The notes under the pieces are model-generated. The model saw only the letters and a program-made list of their open reading frames with translations. It made no database searches and was not told where the DNA came from. This document shows, in pieces, positions 1-8,267 of a DNA stretch of 64,000 nt; positions within the stretch are counted from its first letter, which is position 1; every line of letters starts with the position of its first letter. This DNA is from UBA583 sp050292425 (lineage in GTDB: Archaea > Nanobdellota > Nanobdellia > Woesearchaeales > UBA583), in assembly GCA_050292425.1 (NCBI GenBank), contig JBNKLP010000003.1:14513-78512 (forward strand), in the 5' to 3' direction. A program made the position numbers and the translations under genes.

Positions 1-1
1 A

Positions 2-190
2 TTAAATTATTACCAATTATTGTTTTTCATAATCTTAGCTTTGATATTTTCTTTTTATGTTGAGAAAATTTCTCTAAAAATGAATCGTTGGGAATATTCT
101 AAGCAAATGCCCCAATTATTCAATGTTGGAATAACTCCTTTAATTGAACTTGTAATAACTGGTGTTTTAACATTCTTTTATATTTTTTAA
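2..190 (+). CDS. C-terminal end of a membrane protein (cut by window start)
   Basis: An open frame runs from the window edge to a TAA at 188-190. It encodes about 62 residues with two hydrophobic stretches: a first segment rich in F, I and L, and a second near the C-terminus ending in FFYIF. A short charged loop with the residues KMNRWEYSKQ lies between them. This is the tail of a polytopic membrane protein that starts outside the window. The family cannot be named from so little sequence. The next gene has its own TATA-like element (TTTATAAA near 216), so the two need not be cotranscribed. Confidence 0.6.
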   Translation, partial: LNYYQLLFFIILALIFSFYVEKISLKMNRWEYSKQMPQLFNVGITPLIELVITGVLTFFYIF

Positions 191-244
191 TCTCATAAGT
201 TAGTTTTTCCATAATTTTATAAACTTTCAGTTTCCTAAGAATTT

Positions 245-1582
245 ATGTTAAAAAAATTTAATATTTTAATAATATTTCTACTTCTTTTTTCAGGTTGTTT
301 AAATCAATTTGAACAAGAAAAGATTTCAAATGAAAATAATCTTTATAATAAAACAAACACAAATGATGCTTTTGGTCTGCATGCTACATGGGATAGAGTA
401 GATGAAGTAAACGATCTTAATGTTAATACTATACGAGGTTTTTATCATTTTACTGAACAGCAAAAACAAAAACTAGATGATATCTTAGAACTTTATCAAT
501 CACACAATATTGATATTGTCATAACATTACAACCAGATAACGAACAATGGGGAAATAAAGTTATTACAAGAATAAAAGAAGAATATTCAAATCCAATTAT
601 TCCTGGTTTGATTACTGGATATCCCTCTGATATAGAAGCATACAAGAAAGATTTACGGATTTTGGTGGAAGGTTTGGATACAGATGGTATTGCAGACTTT
701 TCTTCTGTGCAACATCCATTCAATTATTTTCAAGTTGATAATGAAGTATTTTGGGACTGGTATGGAAATCCTCCTGAAAATATAAGCAGTCTTAATTCTC
801 TTATAACTTGGCGAGAGAACCATCTTTTTGAGGTATATCAAAGTTACGGCACATTTTTGCAAATTACTTATGATACTATAAAAGATGTAAACCCAAATGC
901 CAAAGTAATTCTTGGAGATATCTTCATTTCAGAGGAGAATGCATCAATTCCTGAACACGCTTCATTAATTTTAACAAATTATACGTCCAAATACGAGATA
1001 TTAGACTTCCACTTTTATGGCAATTCTTCATCACTTTCAACCAAGTTAAATACATTTAAGGAACTTAATCTGACTAATAAGTCTATTTGGGCGTTGGAGT
1101 TAGGAGGACCAATGCAAAAAACAAAATTTACTTCAGCAGATGAGGCAAAACATGCAACAGAACTCGTAAAAATGCATATGATTGCTTTCTCATGGGGAGT
1201 TGATAAAATATTTTGGAGCTCATTGATACAGACTCCGGGTTGGCCGCAAAGTTTCCTTAACACTGCACTCTTGCGTTCTAATTATGAAAAAAAACCTGCT
1301 TACTATTCATATCAATTATTAAGCAAAAAATTAGGAAATATTTCCTCAATTGAGAAAATTAATGATGGTTTCTACAAATTTGTCAGCCCTTCAGGAAAGC
1401 TAACTATTGTAGTCTGGAATACTAAAGATACTCAAGAAGTCTTAAACTTATCTTCTTTTTTTCCATCTCCGCAAGTTACTGTTACTCACATTATAACTCA
1501 AAAAGAAACAAATTCTCCTAAAATAGAAGTTATTTCAGCACAACATGTAAATATTGGAAATGATCCTATCTTTGTGGAATAG
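245..1582 (+). CDS. Lipoprotein with GH-A clan (TIM-barrel) glycosidase-like domain
   Basis: The protein has 445 residues. A type II signal peptide ends in the lipobox LFSGC, with the lipidated Cys at 18, so the mature protein should sit on the outer face of the membrane. Residues about 40-370 look like a (beta/alpha)8 barrel. Asn166-Glu167 in VDNEVFWDW fits the acid/base at the end of strand 4, and Glu285 in WALELGG fits the nucleophile at the end of strand 7 in clan GH-A enzymes such as GH5, GH39 and GH42. Residues about 375-445 form a small beta-rich tail like the C-terminal sandwich of such enzymes. A role in degrading external polysaccharide is inferred; the substrate is unknown. The start follows a TTTATAAA box by about 25 bp. 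Confidence 0.72.
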   Translation: MLKKFNILIIFLLLFSGCLNQFEQEKISNENNLYNKTNTNDAFGLHATWDRVDEVNDLNVNTIRGFYHFTEQQKQKLDDILELYQSHNIDIVITLQPDNEQWGNKVITRIKEEYSNPIIPGLITGYPSDIEAYKKDLRILVEGLDTDGIADFSSVQHPFNYFQVDNEVFWDWYGNPPENISSLNSLITWRENHLFEVYQSYGTFLQITYDTIKDVNPNAKVILGDIFISEENASIPEHASLILTNYTSKYEILDFHFYGNSSSLSTKLNTFKELNLTNKSIWALELGGPMQKTKFTSADEAKHATELVKMHMIAFSWGVDKIFWSSLIQTPGWPQSFLNTALLRSNYEKKPAYYSYQLLSKKLGNISSIEKINDGFYKFVSPSGKLTIVVWNTKDTQEVLNLSSFFPSPQVTVTHIITQKETNSPKIEVISAQHVNIGNDPIFVE

Positions 1583-1661
1583 ATAAGTATTTTTAATAAA
1601 TCAATTTAGACTCCTTTTAATGATAAGATAATTTTATAAACTTTCAATTTTGGAATAAAAC

Positions 1662-1919
1662 ATGGCAAAAAAAAGTGGAATTTTTGAATCTCTTGAAGCA
1701 GAAGTGATTCATGGCGCAGAAGAATACGTTAAGGACAAAGTAAAAAGAAAAGCAATGAAAATAGGAGAAATATCTATGTTCATCCTCTTAGGTTTTTTCC
1801 TTATAAGCATAGGACTTGCCTATTTAATTGGATATTACTTTTCATTCCTGAATAATGGATTAAACTTTCTAATACTTGGAGTAGTGTTTGTGATTGTAAG
1901 TTACATTCTTAGCATGTGA
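1662..1919 (+). CDS. Small membrane protein, two TM segments
   Basis: This 85-residue protein has a charged, basic-acidic amphipathic N-terminus (about residues 1-35) followed by two hydrophobic helices (about 38-58 and 65-84). The layout resembles small holin-like or DUF1469-type membrane proteins, but no diagnostic motif is seen, so no function is given. A TTTATAAA box around 1632 lies about 25 bp before the ATG, supporting this start. It precedes the AlaRS-like gene on the same strand, but that gene has its own TATA-like sequence near 1922. Confidence 0.6.
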   Translation: MAKKSGIFESLEAEVIHGAEEYVKDKVKRKAMKIGEISMFILLGFFLISIGLAYLIGYYFSFLNNGLNFLILGVVFVIVSYILSM

Positions 1920-1959
1920 AGTTTTATAAATATCTTTTACTTCAGTTTTTTAGATAAAA

Positions 1960-2820
1960 ATGACAAAACAAGTTACTATTAAAGTTGATATGCAGAACAG
2001 GGAAAAACTAAGACGGCTTCATACTGCAACCCATATTGTAAATTATTGTGCTAGAAAAATTCTGGGCAATCATATTTGGCAGAATGGATCAAATCTAAAA
2101 CCTGAATTTGGAACTTTGGATATTACACACTATGAGAATCTTACACAAGAACAGATTTTTGAGATTGAAAAACTAGCAAACAAAACAGTTTTCGAAAACA
2201 AGAAAGTTACAATTGAGGAAATAGACAGGACAAAAGCTGAGCAGAAATATGGATTCATACTCTATCAGGGAGGAGCAATTCCTATGAAAAAACTAAGAAT
2301 TATTCATGTTCTTGATTCAGACATTGAAGCTTGTGGTGGAATTCATATGGAATCAACTGGAGGAATAGGTCTAATTAAAATAGTTGAAACGCAAAAAATC
2401 CAAGATGGTGTAGTAAGATTAAAATATGTAGTAAATCAATTTGCATTAGGTGAACTGAATAACAAACAAAAGATACTAAAACAAATTCAAGATGTATTTT
2501 CAGTTGAAGAAAATGCTCTAACAAGAACATCTGAGAAATTCTTCAATGAATGGAAAGATCAGAAAAAAGAAATTGAAAATCTCAAAAAACAGCTAAAACA
2601 AACATATATTGATCAGATATCAACTTCAAAAAATGATAAATTTGAATTAAAAGGAAGCTTCGACATGGGATTCTTAATGGAAATTTTCACGTCAGTTATG
2701 GGAAAAAAGAAATCTTTTAAGTTAGTCTCAGATAAATTCATAATTGCAACAGAGGATATCAAAGTTAAGAACTTCAAAAAAGAGATTAAAAAAGGTAAAT
2801 TCAATATTTATGTATTATAA
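1960..2820 (+). CDS. Free-standing C-terminal half of alanyl-tRNA synthetase (editing plus C-terminal domain)
   Basis: The 286-residue protein begins inside what is normally the editing domain of full-length AlaRS. It carries the zinc signature HTATH (His21, His25) and CGGIH (Cys125, His129), then the alpha-helical oligomerisation region of archaeal AlaRS with the motif FFNEWKDQKKEIENLK, and ends in a DHHA1-like part. It lacks the TxFYPExGGQ segment and the class II catalytic core. Family knowledge: the domain hydrolyses Ser- and Gly-tRNA(Ala), and Nanoarchaeum equitans encodes AlaRS as two separate genes split in this region. I infer a split AlaRS beta subunit, with the catalytic half elsewhere in the genome. 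A long AlaX editing protein is the alternative. A pilin-like gene starts 1 nt after the stop. Confidence 0.85.
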   Translation: MTKQVTIKVDMQNREKLRRLHTATHIVNYCARKILGNHIWQNGSNLKPEFGTLDITHYENLTQEQIFEIEKLANKTVFENKKVTIEEIDRTKAEQKYGFILYQGGAIPMKKLRIIHVLDSDIEACGGIHMESTGGIGLIKIVETQKIQDGVVRLKYVVNQFALGELNNKQKILKQIQDVFSVEENALTRTSEKFFNEWKDQKKEIENLKKQLKQTYIDQISTSKNDKFELKGSFDMGFLMEIFTSVMGKKKSFKLVSDKFIIATEDIKVKNFKKEIKKGKFNIYVL

Positions 2821-2821
2821 A

Positions 2822-2992
2822 ATGTTACAATTAATTAAAACCAAAAAAGGAGATTTGGAGCTGGATGAACTGGGAAAAGTCATCTTGGGATTAGTTCTTT
2901 TGTTAATCTTGATTATAATCATTATGATTATAAAGGGTGAATTCTCAAATCAGGAAGGAGTATTAAAAGGGATGTTCAATATATTTAAATAG
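2822..2992 (+). CDS. Short type IV pilin-like peptide
   Basis: The 56-residue peptide starts at the ATG one base after the preceding stop, so it is probably translated from the same message. The N-terminus has KTKKG followed by a polar stretch and then one long hydrophobic helix (VILGLVLLLILIIIIMIIKG). This is the layout of archaeal class III signal peptides, which are cut after the G of KKG by a prepilin peptidase. The remaining 20 residues are soluble. An upstream ATG in frame lies within the AlaRS-like gene and is less likely. The role is unknown: a minor pilin or a small membrane-anchored peptide. Confidence 0.6.
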   Translation: MLQLIKTKKGDLELDELGKVILGLVLLLILIIIIMIIKGEFSNQEGVLKGMFNIFK

Positions 2993-2993
2993 G

Positions 2994-3992
2994 TTATTTT
3001 TTTTTACTAATTTTTGCTACGTAAAATCCATTAGTGTCATTATCTTGAGGCCAGATACGAATTGTATTCTCAGTAATATCTAATGGAATTTTATGTTCAT
3101 CAAAATCACTCAATTTGTTTCTCAATATCAATCCAGGTAATTCAGCTTTCTCCAAAATCGCATCAGGATTTCTTTCCAAAAATTTCTCGACTGCAAACTC
3201 ATTCTCTTCAGGATCCATAGAACATGTTGAATAAGTCATTATTCCATCATTTTTCAATAATTCAAATGCTCTTTGCATTAGTTTTAACTGTAAATTTTGC
3301 ATTCCTTTAAGCTTCTTAGGATTATATGTCTTTATTGTACGAGGTGACTTTCTAATGACTCCTGAGCCAGAACAAGGAGCATCAAGTAAAACTCTATCAA
3401 AAACTTCCTCGCCATCAATCAAACAACCATCATTATTTGTAATAACAATATTTGATAAACCACTTCTATCAAGATTAATCTTCAAAGGACCCATCCTTTT
3501 ATAATCAACTTCATTTGCAACAAGTAGACCACAATTTTTCATCTTATCACCTATCTGTGTTGTTTTTGAACCTGGAGCTGCTGCCATATCCAGAACCTTA
3601 AAATCTTCATCAATTTTTGAGGGTATGTCAAGCAATTCAGGAGGACACATTGATGTTGCTTCCTGCACATAAATTTTCCCCATAAAATGCTCATACAAAT
3701 TTCCCAAATCACTTCTAACATCTTCTCTAAACTCAGTAAAATAAGCACTTTTGCACCAAGGCACTTCACTCAATAACAAACCTTTTTTCTTCAAACTATC
3801 AATCAATTCATCAGGATTTTTTTCCTTAATAGAGTTGATACGAAATGATTTTCTTTGAGGCATTAAAATATACTCAATCAATTTATTATATTCTTCTTCA
3901 CTACCCAGCATTTCCTTGAATCTTTTTTCAAAAATAGGTTTGATCTGCTCTCTTAGAGGGACATCCTTAAACTTGTCCTTTTTTTTGCTCAT
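2994..3992 (-). CDS. NOL1/NOP2/Sun-family RNA m5C methyltransferase
   Basis: This 332-residue protein has the Rossmann-fold SAM-binding motif VLDMAAAPGSKTTQ, the motif IV segment DAPCSGSG with its Cys, and the motif VI segment YSTCSMDPEENE with the second catalytic Cys. Both cysteines define the NSUN/RsmB/RsmF family of cytosine-C5 RNA methyltransferases. The N-terminal 90 residues (about) match the family's small RNA-binding region, and the C-terminus is short, as in archaeal tRNA or rRNA m5C enzymes. Whether it targets tRNA (Trm4-like) or rRNA cannot be told here. It is transcribed divergently from the sucrose-phosphorylase gene and converges with the small pilin-like gene, with 1 bp between stops. 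Confidence 0.93.
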   Translation of the reverse strand: MSKKKDKFKDVPLREQIKPIFEKRFKEMLGSEEEYNKLIEYILMPQRKSFRINSIKEKNPDELIDSLKKKGLLLSEVPWCKSAYFTEFREDVRSDLGNLYEHFMGKIYVQEATSMCPPELLDIPSKIDEDFKVLDMAAAPGSKTTQIGDKMKNCGLLVANEVDYKRMGPLKINLDRSGLSNIVITNNDGCLIDGEEVFDRVLLDAPCSGSGVIRKSPRTIKTYNPKKLKGMQNLQLKLMQRAFELLKNDGIMTYSTCSMDPEENEFAVEKFLERNPDAILEKAELPGLILRNKLSDFDEHKIPLDITENTIRIWPQDNDTNGFYVAKISKKK

Positions 3993-4043
3993 ATATAGAA
4001 GAAGTAAAAAAACTTTATAAACTCTTTTCTCAAATCCTAATTT

Positions 4044-5516
4044 ATGAAGAACAAAATTCAGTTAATTACATATCCAGACTCACTTGGAAGCAATTTAAAA
4101 GATCTGTATTTTGTTCTAAACAAATATTTTAAAGGGATAATAAGTGGTGTTCACATTTTGCCTTTTTTTCCATCTTCAGGAGATAGGGGATTTGCTCCTC
4201 TAAATTACTTGGAAGTTGATGAGAAATTTGGAACTTGGGAAGATATTAAAAAAATTGCAAAAGAATATGATTTGATGGTTGATTTTATGATGAATCATAT
4301 TTCAGTTGAGTCAAAATATTTTAAGGATTTTTTAAGACTAGGATATGAAAGCAAATATGCAGATTTTTTTTTAACAAAGGACAAAGTATTTGAAAAATAT
4401 GATGAAGAAGGAGAAAAACTGATTTACAGACCTAGGCCTTCAAGTCCTTTCAAAAAAATTCAATTGCCTGCAAACCTTGAAAAGGACGTTTGGATAACAT
4501 TTTCTCAAGATCAGATTGATATTGACTGGAATTCTGAATTAACAAAAAAAATAATGAAATCTTTTATTCTGAATTTAAAAAACAATCATATAAAATTTTT
4601 AAGACTTGATGCTGTTGGTTATATGTCAAAAAAAGCAGGGACCACTTGTTTTTTTAATGAGGAAGTATATGGATACATTAATTGGGTAAAAGATATTGTA
4701 GGAAAAAATATAACTCTACTACCAGAAGTTCACCACCATTATTCACTTCAGCAACAGATTGCCCAAAGATGCGACTTAACTTATGATTTTCAATTAACAG
4801 TATTAATTCTTTATGGTTTGTATTTTGGAGATTCCCATAAAATAAAATGCTGGATGGCCATTAGACCAAAAAATGTGGTAACAGTACTTGATACTCATGA
4901 TGGAATTGGGATTGTTGATGTAGAAGACATTCTATCAATTGAGGAGATTGAACAAACTCGAGAGAAATTAGTTGAAAATGGAGGAAATGAAGCACTTAGA
5001 GCAACAGGCTTCAATTCTGATAATCTTGACATATATCAAGTAAATTGTACTTATTATTCAGCTTTAAACAATGATGATGCTTATATCTGTGCAAGAGCAA
5101 TTCAGTTTTTTGTTCCAGGAATTCCTCAGGTTTACTATGTAGGATTATTTGCGGGAAAAAATGATAAGGAACTTCTTGAAAAAACAAATCATGGGAGAGA
5201 TATTAATCGTCACTATTATTCTCTTGATGAGATTAAAAAGGAAGTTCACAAACCAGTTGTAAAAAGATTATTTGAATTAATGAAATTCAGAAATTCTCAT
5301 AGTGCTTTTGATGGAGAGTTCTCCTTGCTTGAGAGCAATAATGAAACTTTGGTTATGTTGTGGCAGAATAGGGGGCATGAAGCCAAATTGAATGTTAATT
5401 TAAAATCATTCAACTTGAATATAAAATATACTGAATTTGCTAATGGTCAAATTATTTGGAAGGAACTTGATGAGATATTAAATCCTGCACTTCAGGTAAA
5501 GAATCTTAATCTTTAA
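4044..5516 (+). CDS. Sucrose phosphorylase family (GH13_18)
   Basis: At 490 residues the length matches sucrose phosphorylases. Asp189 in FLRLDAVGY (nucleophile), Glu228 in LLPEVHHHY (acid/base) and Asp286 in LDTHDGIG line up in spacing with the Bifidobacterium enzyme. The late motif GRDINRHYYS is also typical of the subfamily. Family knowledge: these enzymes split sucrose with phosphate into glucose-1-phosphate and fructose; close relatives use sucrose-6-phosphate or glucosylglycerate. The exact donor is not decided by sequence reading alone. A TTTATAAA box near 4013 precedes the ATG. The enzyme is cytosolic (no signal peptide) and could feed the pyruvate kinase pathway also encoded in this window. 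Confidence 0.9.
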   Translation: MKNKIQLITYPDSLGSNLKDLYFVLNKYFKGIISGVHILPFFPSSGDRGFAPLNYLEVDEKFGTWEDIKKIAKEYDLMVDFMMNHISVESKYFKDFLRLGYESKYADFFLTKDKVFEKYDEEGEKLIYRPRPSSPFKKIQLPANLEKDVWITFSQDQIDIDWNSELTKKIMKSFILNLKNNHIKFLRLDAVGYMSKKAGTTCFFNEEVYGYINWVKDIVGKNITLLPEVHHHYSLQQQIAQRCDLTYDFQLTVLILYGLYFGDSHKIKCWMAIRPKNVVTVLDTHDGIGIVDVEDILSIEEIEQTREKLVENGGNEALRATGFNSDNLDIYQVNCTYYSALNNDDAYICARAIQFFVPGIPQVYYVGLFAGKNDKELLEKTNHGRDINRHYYSLDEIKKEVHKPVVKRLFELMKFRNSHSAFDGEFSLLESNNETLVMLWQNRGHEAKLNVNLKSFNLNIKYTEFANGQIIWKELDEILNPALQVKNLNL

Positions 5517-5553
5517 TCCAAATAATTATAAAGAATGCTAATTTGTAATAAAT

Positions 5554-6129
5554 ATGCGTAAATTCATAATATATTCTCAGACAGCATCAACAGATACTCA
5601 AATCAGAGATATAAGACAAGCAGGAAGGTGGGATATAATTCTTCATTCAATAATCTCATCTCTATTTGCCTCAAATGAATTCAGGGAAAATGTTGAATTA
5701 CATATAATTGCCATGGGTCCGCCAAATGCACCAAGACATATCAGCATAAAATATAATGAAGAAAACACTATATCAAAAAAAGATCTCAAAAAACTAATTG
5801 AAATTGCTCTAAAAAAATGTAGGCCAGGTAAAACAAAACAAATTCATCCAGGAGTGTTTGTCGAAGAGAAAACTATTGAAAGACTTCTTAATGAAGAAAT
5901 AGATGAAGGAAGAAACTTATTTATGCTTGATTTTTCAGGAGAACATATTAAATCAACTTCAACTAAAAAACTGCAAAATGCATCATTTATATTAGGCGAT
6001 TATGATGGTTTTGATAAAAAAGTGAAGAAATTTCTCAAAAAAAATACAAACAAACTCTCTCTAGGTCCACAAATATATTTCACTTCTCAAGCAATTACTA
6101 TAATTAATTATGAATTGGATAATATTTAG
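5554..6129 (+). CDS. trmY: tRNA (pseudouridine54-N1)-methyltransferase
   Basis: The 191-residue protein matches archaeal TrmY (formerly DUF358, SPOUT superfamily). It begins with MRKFIIYSQTAST and has IRDIRQAGRWDIILHSI, then the family motif AMGPPNAPRHI around residues 53-63, and near the C-terminus LGPQIYFTSQAITIINYELD. The second half carries the LGDYDGF segment typical of the SPOUT knot. It methylates pseudouridine 54 in the T-loop of archaeal tRNAs using SAM. The start codon lies about 25 bp after an ATTATAAA box. It is a single gene, with no overlap with neighbours. Confidence 0.93.
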   Translation: MRKFIIYSQTASTDTQIRDIRQAGRWDIILHSIISSLFASNEFRENVELHIIAMGPPNAPRHISIKYNEENTISKKDLKKLIEIALKKCRPGKTKQIHPGVFVEEKTIERLLNEEIDEGRNLFMLDFSGEHIKSTSTKKLQNASFILGDYDGFDKKVKKFLKKNTNKLSLGPQIYFTSQAITIINYELDNI

Positions 6130-6190
6130 TCTGTTACTCACTTTAGTAACACGCTAATTATTTATACCTAAACTTCCATTTCTTAACTAC

Positions 6191-6664
6191 ATGGTAAAGA
6201 AAATTATAATTTCAATATTTGCAATATTGTTTTTGGCTCAGATGTCATTTGCACAAACTGTAACAGTAAAGGTTCCTTGCACTCCTGATAATATGTTATA
6301 CATTTCTACTCAAGAAAATGGATTTGGTTGTCTTGAAGTGACAGATTTCAATGTGTATGATTTTAACACAATTGATTGCAATGATTGTTTTGTTCCAAAA
6401 ACCTATGGAGAAGTAATCCAGACAACTCCTGAAAAAAAACAAGTAAAAGTAATTACATTTAAAGATGAACCTGCTCCTCAAGAAGTTGAAGTCCAATACC
6501 AAAGAGATGAGACCAAATTTATTGATAGGACAAATGATAACATTTGTACTGACTGTGGAGCACCTGTATCTCAAGTAACTCAGACAAGACCGGAAAAATC
6601 ATACTCTCAGAAACTTATCAATTATGTTATTGATTGCTTTGTTGTATTAGCAGATAACAAATAA
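6191..6664 (+). CDS. Secreted Cys-containing protein of unknown function
   Basis: The 157 residues start with a clear signal peptide (basic MVKK, hydrophobic core, AQMSFA|Q cleavage at about 21). The mature part has Cys pairs, including DCNDC and CTDCG, that could bind metal or form disulphides, separated by an acidic, charged middle. A C-terminal stretch (INYVIDCFVVLADNK) is weakly hydrophobic. I recognise no family. It is flanked by tRNA modification (TrmY) and DNA repair (endonuclease IV) genes that do not suggest a role. A TTTATACC box lies at about 6160. Confidence 0.62.
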   Translation: MVKKIIISIFAILFLAQMSFAQTVTVKVPCTPDNMLYISTQENGFGCLEVTDFNVYDFNTIDCNDCFVPKTYGEVIQTTPEKKQVKVITFKDEPAPQEVEVQYQRDETKFIDRTNDNICTDCGAPVSQVTQTRPEKSYSQKLINYVIDCFVVLADNK

Positions 6665-6698
6665 AAACATTTTTAACTTATTCTTTCTACTTATTATT

Positions 6699-7544
6699 AT
6701 GTCACAAGAACTATTTATAGGAGCGCACACATCAATAGGACTAGGATTTGAAAATGCTCTTAAATCTATCAAAGCAATGGGAGGAAATTCTGTTCAAATA
6801 TTTCTAAAATCTCCAAGAGGAAGACAATCAAAAAGAATCTCAGATTATGAAGCAAACCAAACAAAAAATTACTTACAACAAAATAACGTGTTTCTTGTAG
6901 GTCATTGTTCTTATCTTCTAAACTTTGCAAAAAACATCACTAATGATCCATGGCCAGCTGAATCATTAATTGAAGACATGCAAAATATATACAAATTAGG
7001 CGGAGTTGGTGTTGTACTTCATATTGGAAAGTATTTGGATATGCAAAAAGAGGAAGCTTTTAAAAATATAAAAAAAGCAATTACATTTGTATTTGAAAAC
7101 ACACCTCAAGAAACTAAAATGTTATTTGAAAATACTGCAGGTCAGGGAACAGAGATAGGTTTTAGATTTGATGAACTAAAAGAAATTTACAATTTATTTT
7201 CAGATGAGCAAAAACAAAGAATTGGCTTTTGTCTTGACACCTGTCATTCATTTGCAGCAGGATATGATTTAAAAACTAAAGAAGGAGTACTAAACTGGCA
7301 ACAAGAATTTGACAACAATATTGGTTGGGAAAAAGTAGTTTGCATTCATTTCAATGATGCCAAAAAAGAATTGGGTTCAAGAGTTGACAGACACCAAGAC
7401 ATAGGTTTTGGATTTATTGGTGAAGAAGGACTCAAAGAAGTTGCAAAAATAGCAAAAAAAAGCAGCATCCCACTTATACTAGAAACCACAACAGAACATG
7501 AAACATATTTGCAACAAATTCAAAAAATTAAAAATTGGTTTTAA
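6699..7544 (+). CDS. nfo: Endonuclease IV (AP endonuclease)
   Basis: The protein has 281 residues, the usual length. The metal-binding signatures of the TIM-barrel AP endonuclease family appear in order: FIGAHTSI at the N-terminus, VGHCSYLLNFA, VLHIGKYL, LFENTAGQGTEIG, GFCLDTCHSFAAGYDL, CIHFNDAKKELGSRVDRHQDIG and ILETT at the end. These supply the His, Glu and Asp ligands of the three-zinc centre. The enzyme cuts the DNA backbone 5' of abasic sites in base-excision repair. The uracil-DNA glycosylase gene 0.7 kb downstream on the opposite strand makes the abasic sites it would process. Confidence 0.96.
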   Translation: MSQELFIGAHTSIGLGFENALKSIKAMGGNSVQIFLKSPRGRQSKRISDYEANQTKNYLQQNNVFLVGHCSYLLNFAKNITNDPWPAESLIEDMQNIYKLGGVGVVLHIGKYLDMQKEEAFKNIKKAITFVFENTPQETKMLFENTAGQGTEIGFRFDELKEIYNLFSDEQKQRIGFCLDTCHSFAAGYDLKTKEGVLNWQQEFDNNIGWEKVVCIHFNDAKKELGSRVDRHQDIGFGFIGEEGLKEVAKIAKKSSIPLILETTTEHETYLQQIQKIKNWF

Positions 7545-7586
7545 TCTCACAAAAAACTTTATTAACTCTTCAGGAATATCTTTTTT

Positions 7587-8267
7587 ATGAATGGCATTGT
7601 TGAGGCTTTGGTTGATGAAAATACCTTAAAAGAATACTGTGGAAAAGATAATTCTCCTCTTCATCCAAATAGAATCTCTGCTTTGGGAGGACTCTCAACA
7701 ATGGTTGGAACAACTCTTTTATCTAATCCTTACACAGCCCCAGTTGGAGTAATTGCAATAGCAGCAGGCGATATTCTTGCAGATCATTATGATGGAAAAT
7801 TTGCAAGAAGATTTGGTAATATGACAAAACAAGGAGCAAGACTTGATCCATTATTTGATAAAATAAAAAATATGTCTGTAGGAACATATGCCACAATTGT
7901 AGAAGGAATAACTAATCCTTTATCATTATTATTTGGAGCAAGTATAATGGTTGATGTGGCATCTCAAAGAGTTGGTAGAGGTCCATTATTAGAACAAATT
8001 GTAGAAGCATATCATGCAGTGAAGTCTCCTGAAGACTGTACTCCAGATAATGAAGAAAAATCTTCTTCAAGGGCTGTTATAGCAGGAAAAATTAAAACCG
8101 GAACTCAAACTGGAGTTCATATAGCATATGGTCTTAAAGAAACAGGATTATTGGATTTGGTGGGAATTGAACAATTTATTGATTATTCTATGCAAGGTGC
8201 ATTAGGAATAAGTATAGTATTGGCATCAGTTGGTATCTATCAACGATATCAGAATTCAAAAAATTAA
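7587..8267 (+). CDS. CDP-alcohol phosphatidyltransferase superfamily membrane protein
   Basis: The 226-residue protein carries the full superfamily motif at residues 66-91: Asp66, Asp69-Gly70, Ala73-Arg74, Gly83, Asp87 and Asp91 in the exact D-x2-DG-x2-AR-x8-G-x3-D-x3-D spacing. Hydrophobic segments before and after the motif fit the multi-helix membrane fold. The family transfers a substituted phosphate from a CDP-linked donor to an alcohol such as inositol phosphate, glycerol phosphate or serine in lipid synthesis. Which alcohol is used is not visible. The last 4 bases overlap the convergent uracil-DNA glycosylase gene. Confidence 0.8.
   Translation: MNGIVEALVDENTLKEYCGKDNSPLHPNRISALGGLSTMVGTTLLSNPYTAPVGVIAIAAGDILADHYDGKFARRFGNMTKQGARLDPLFDKIKNMSVGTYATIVEGITNPLSLLFGASIMVDVASQRVGRGPLLEQIVEAYHAVKSPEDCTPDNEEKSSSRAVIAGKIKTGTQTGVHIAYGLKETGLLDLVGIEQFIDYSMQGALGISIVLASVGIYQRYQNSKN

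Noticed and set aside
496..723. Minus-strand open frames inside the glycosidase-like gene
   Set aside because: They are in other frames of a clearly coding gene, have no protein-family features and no promoter.
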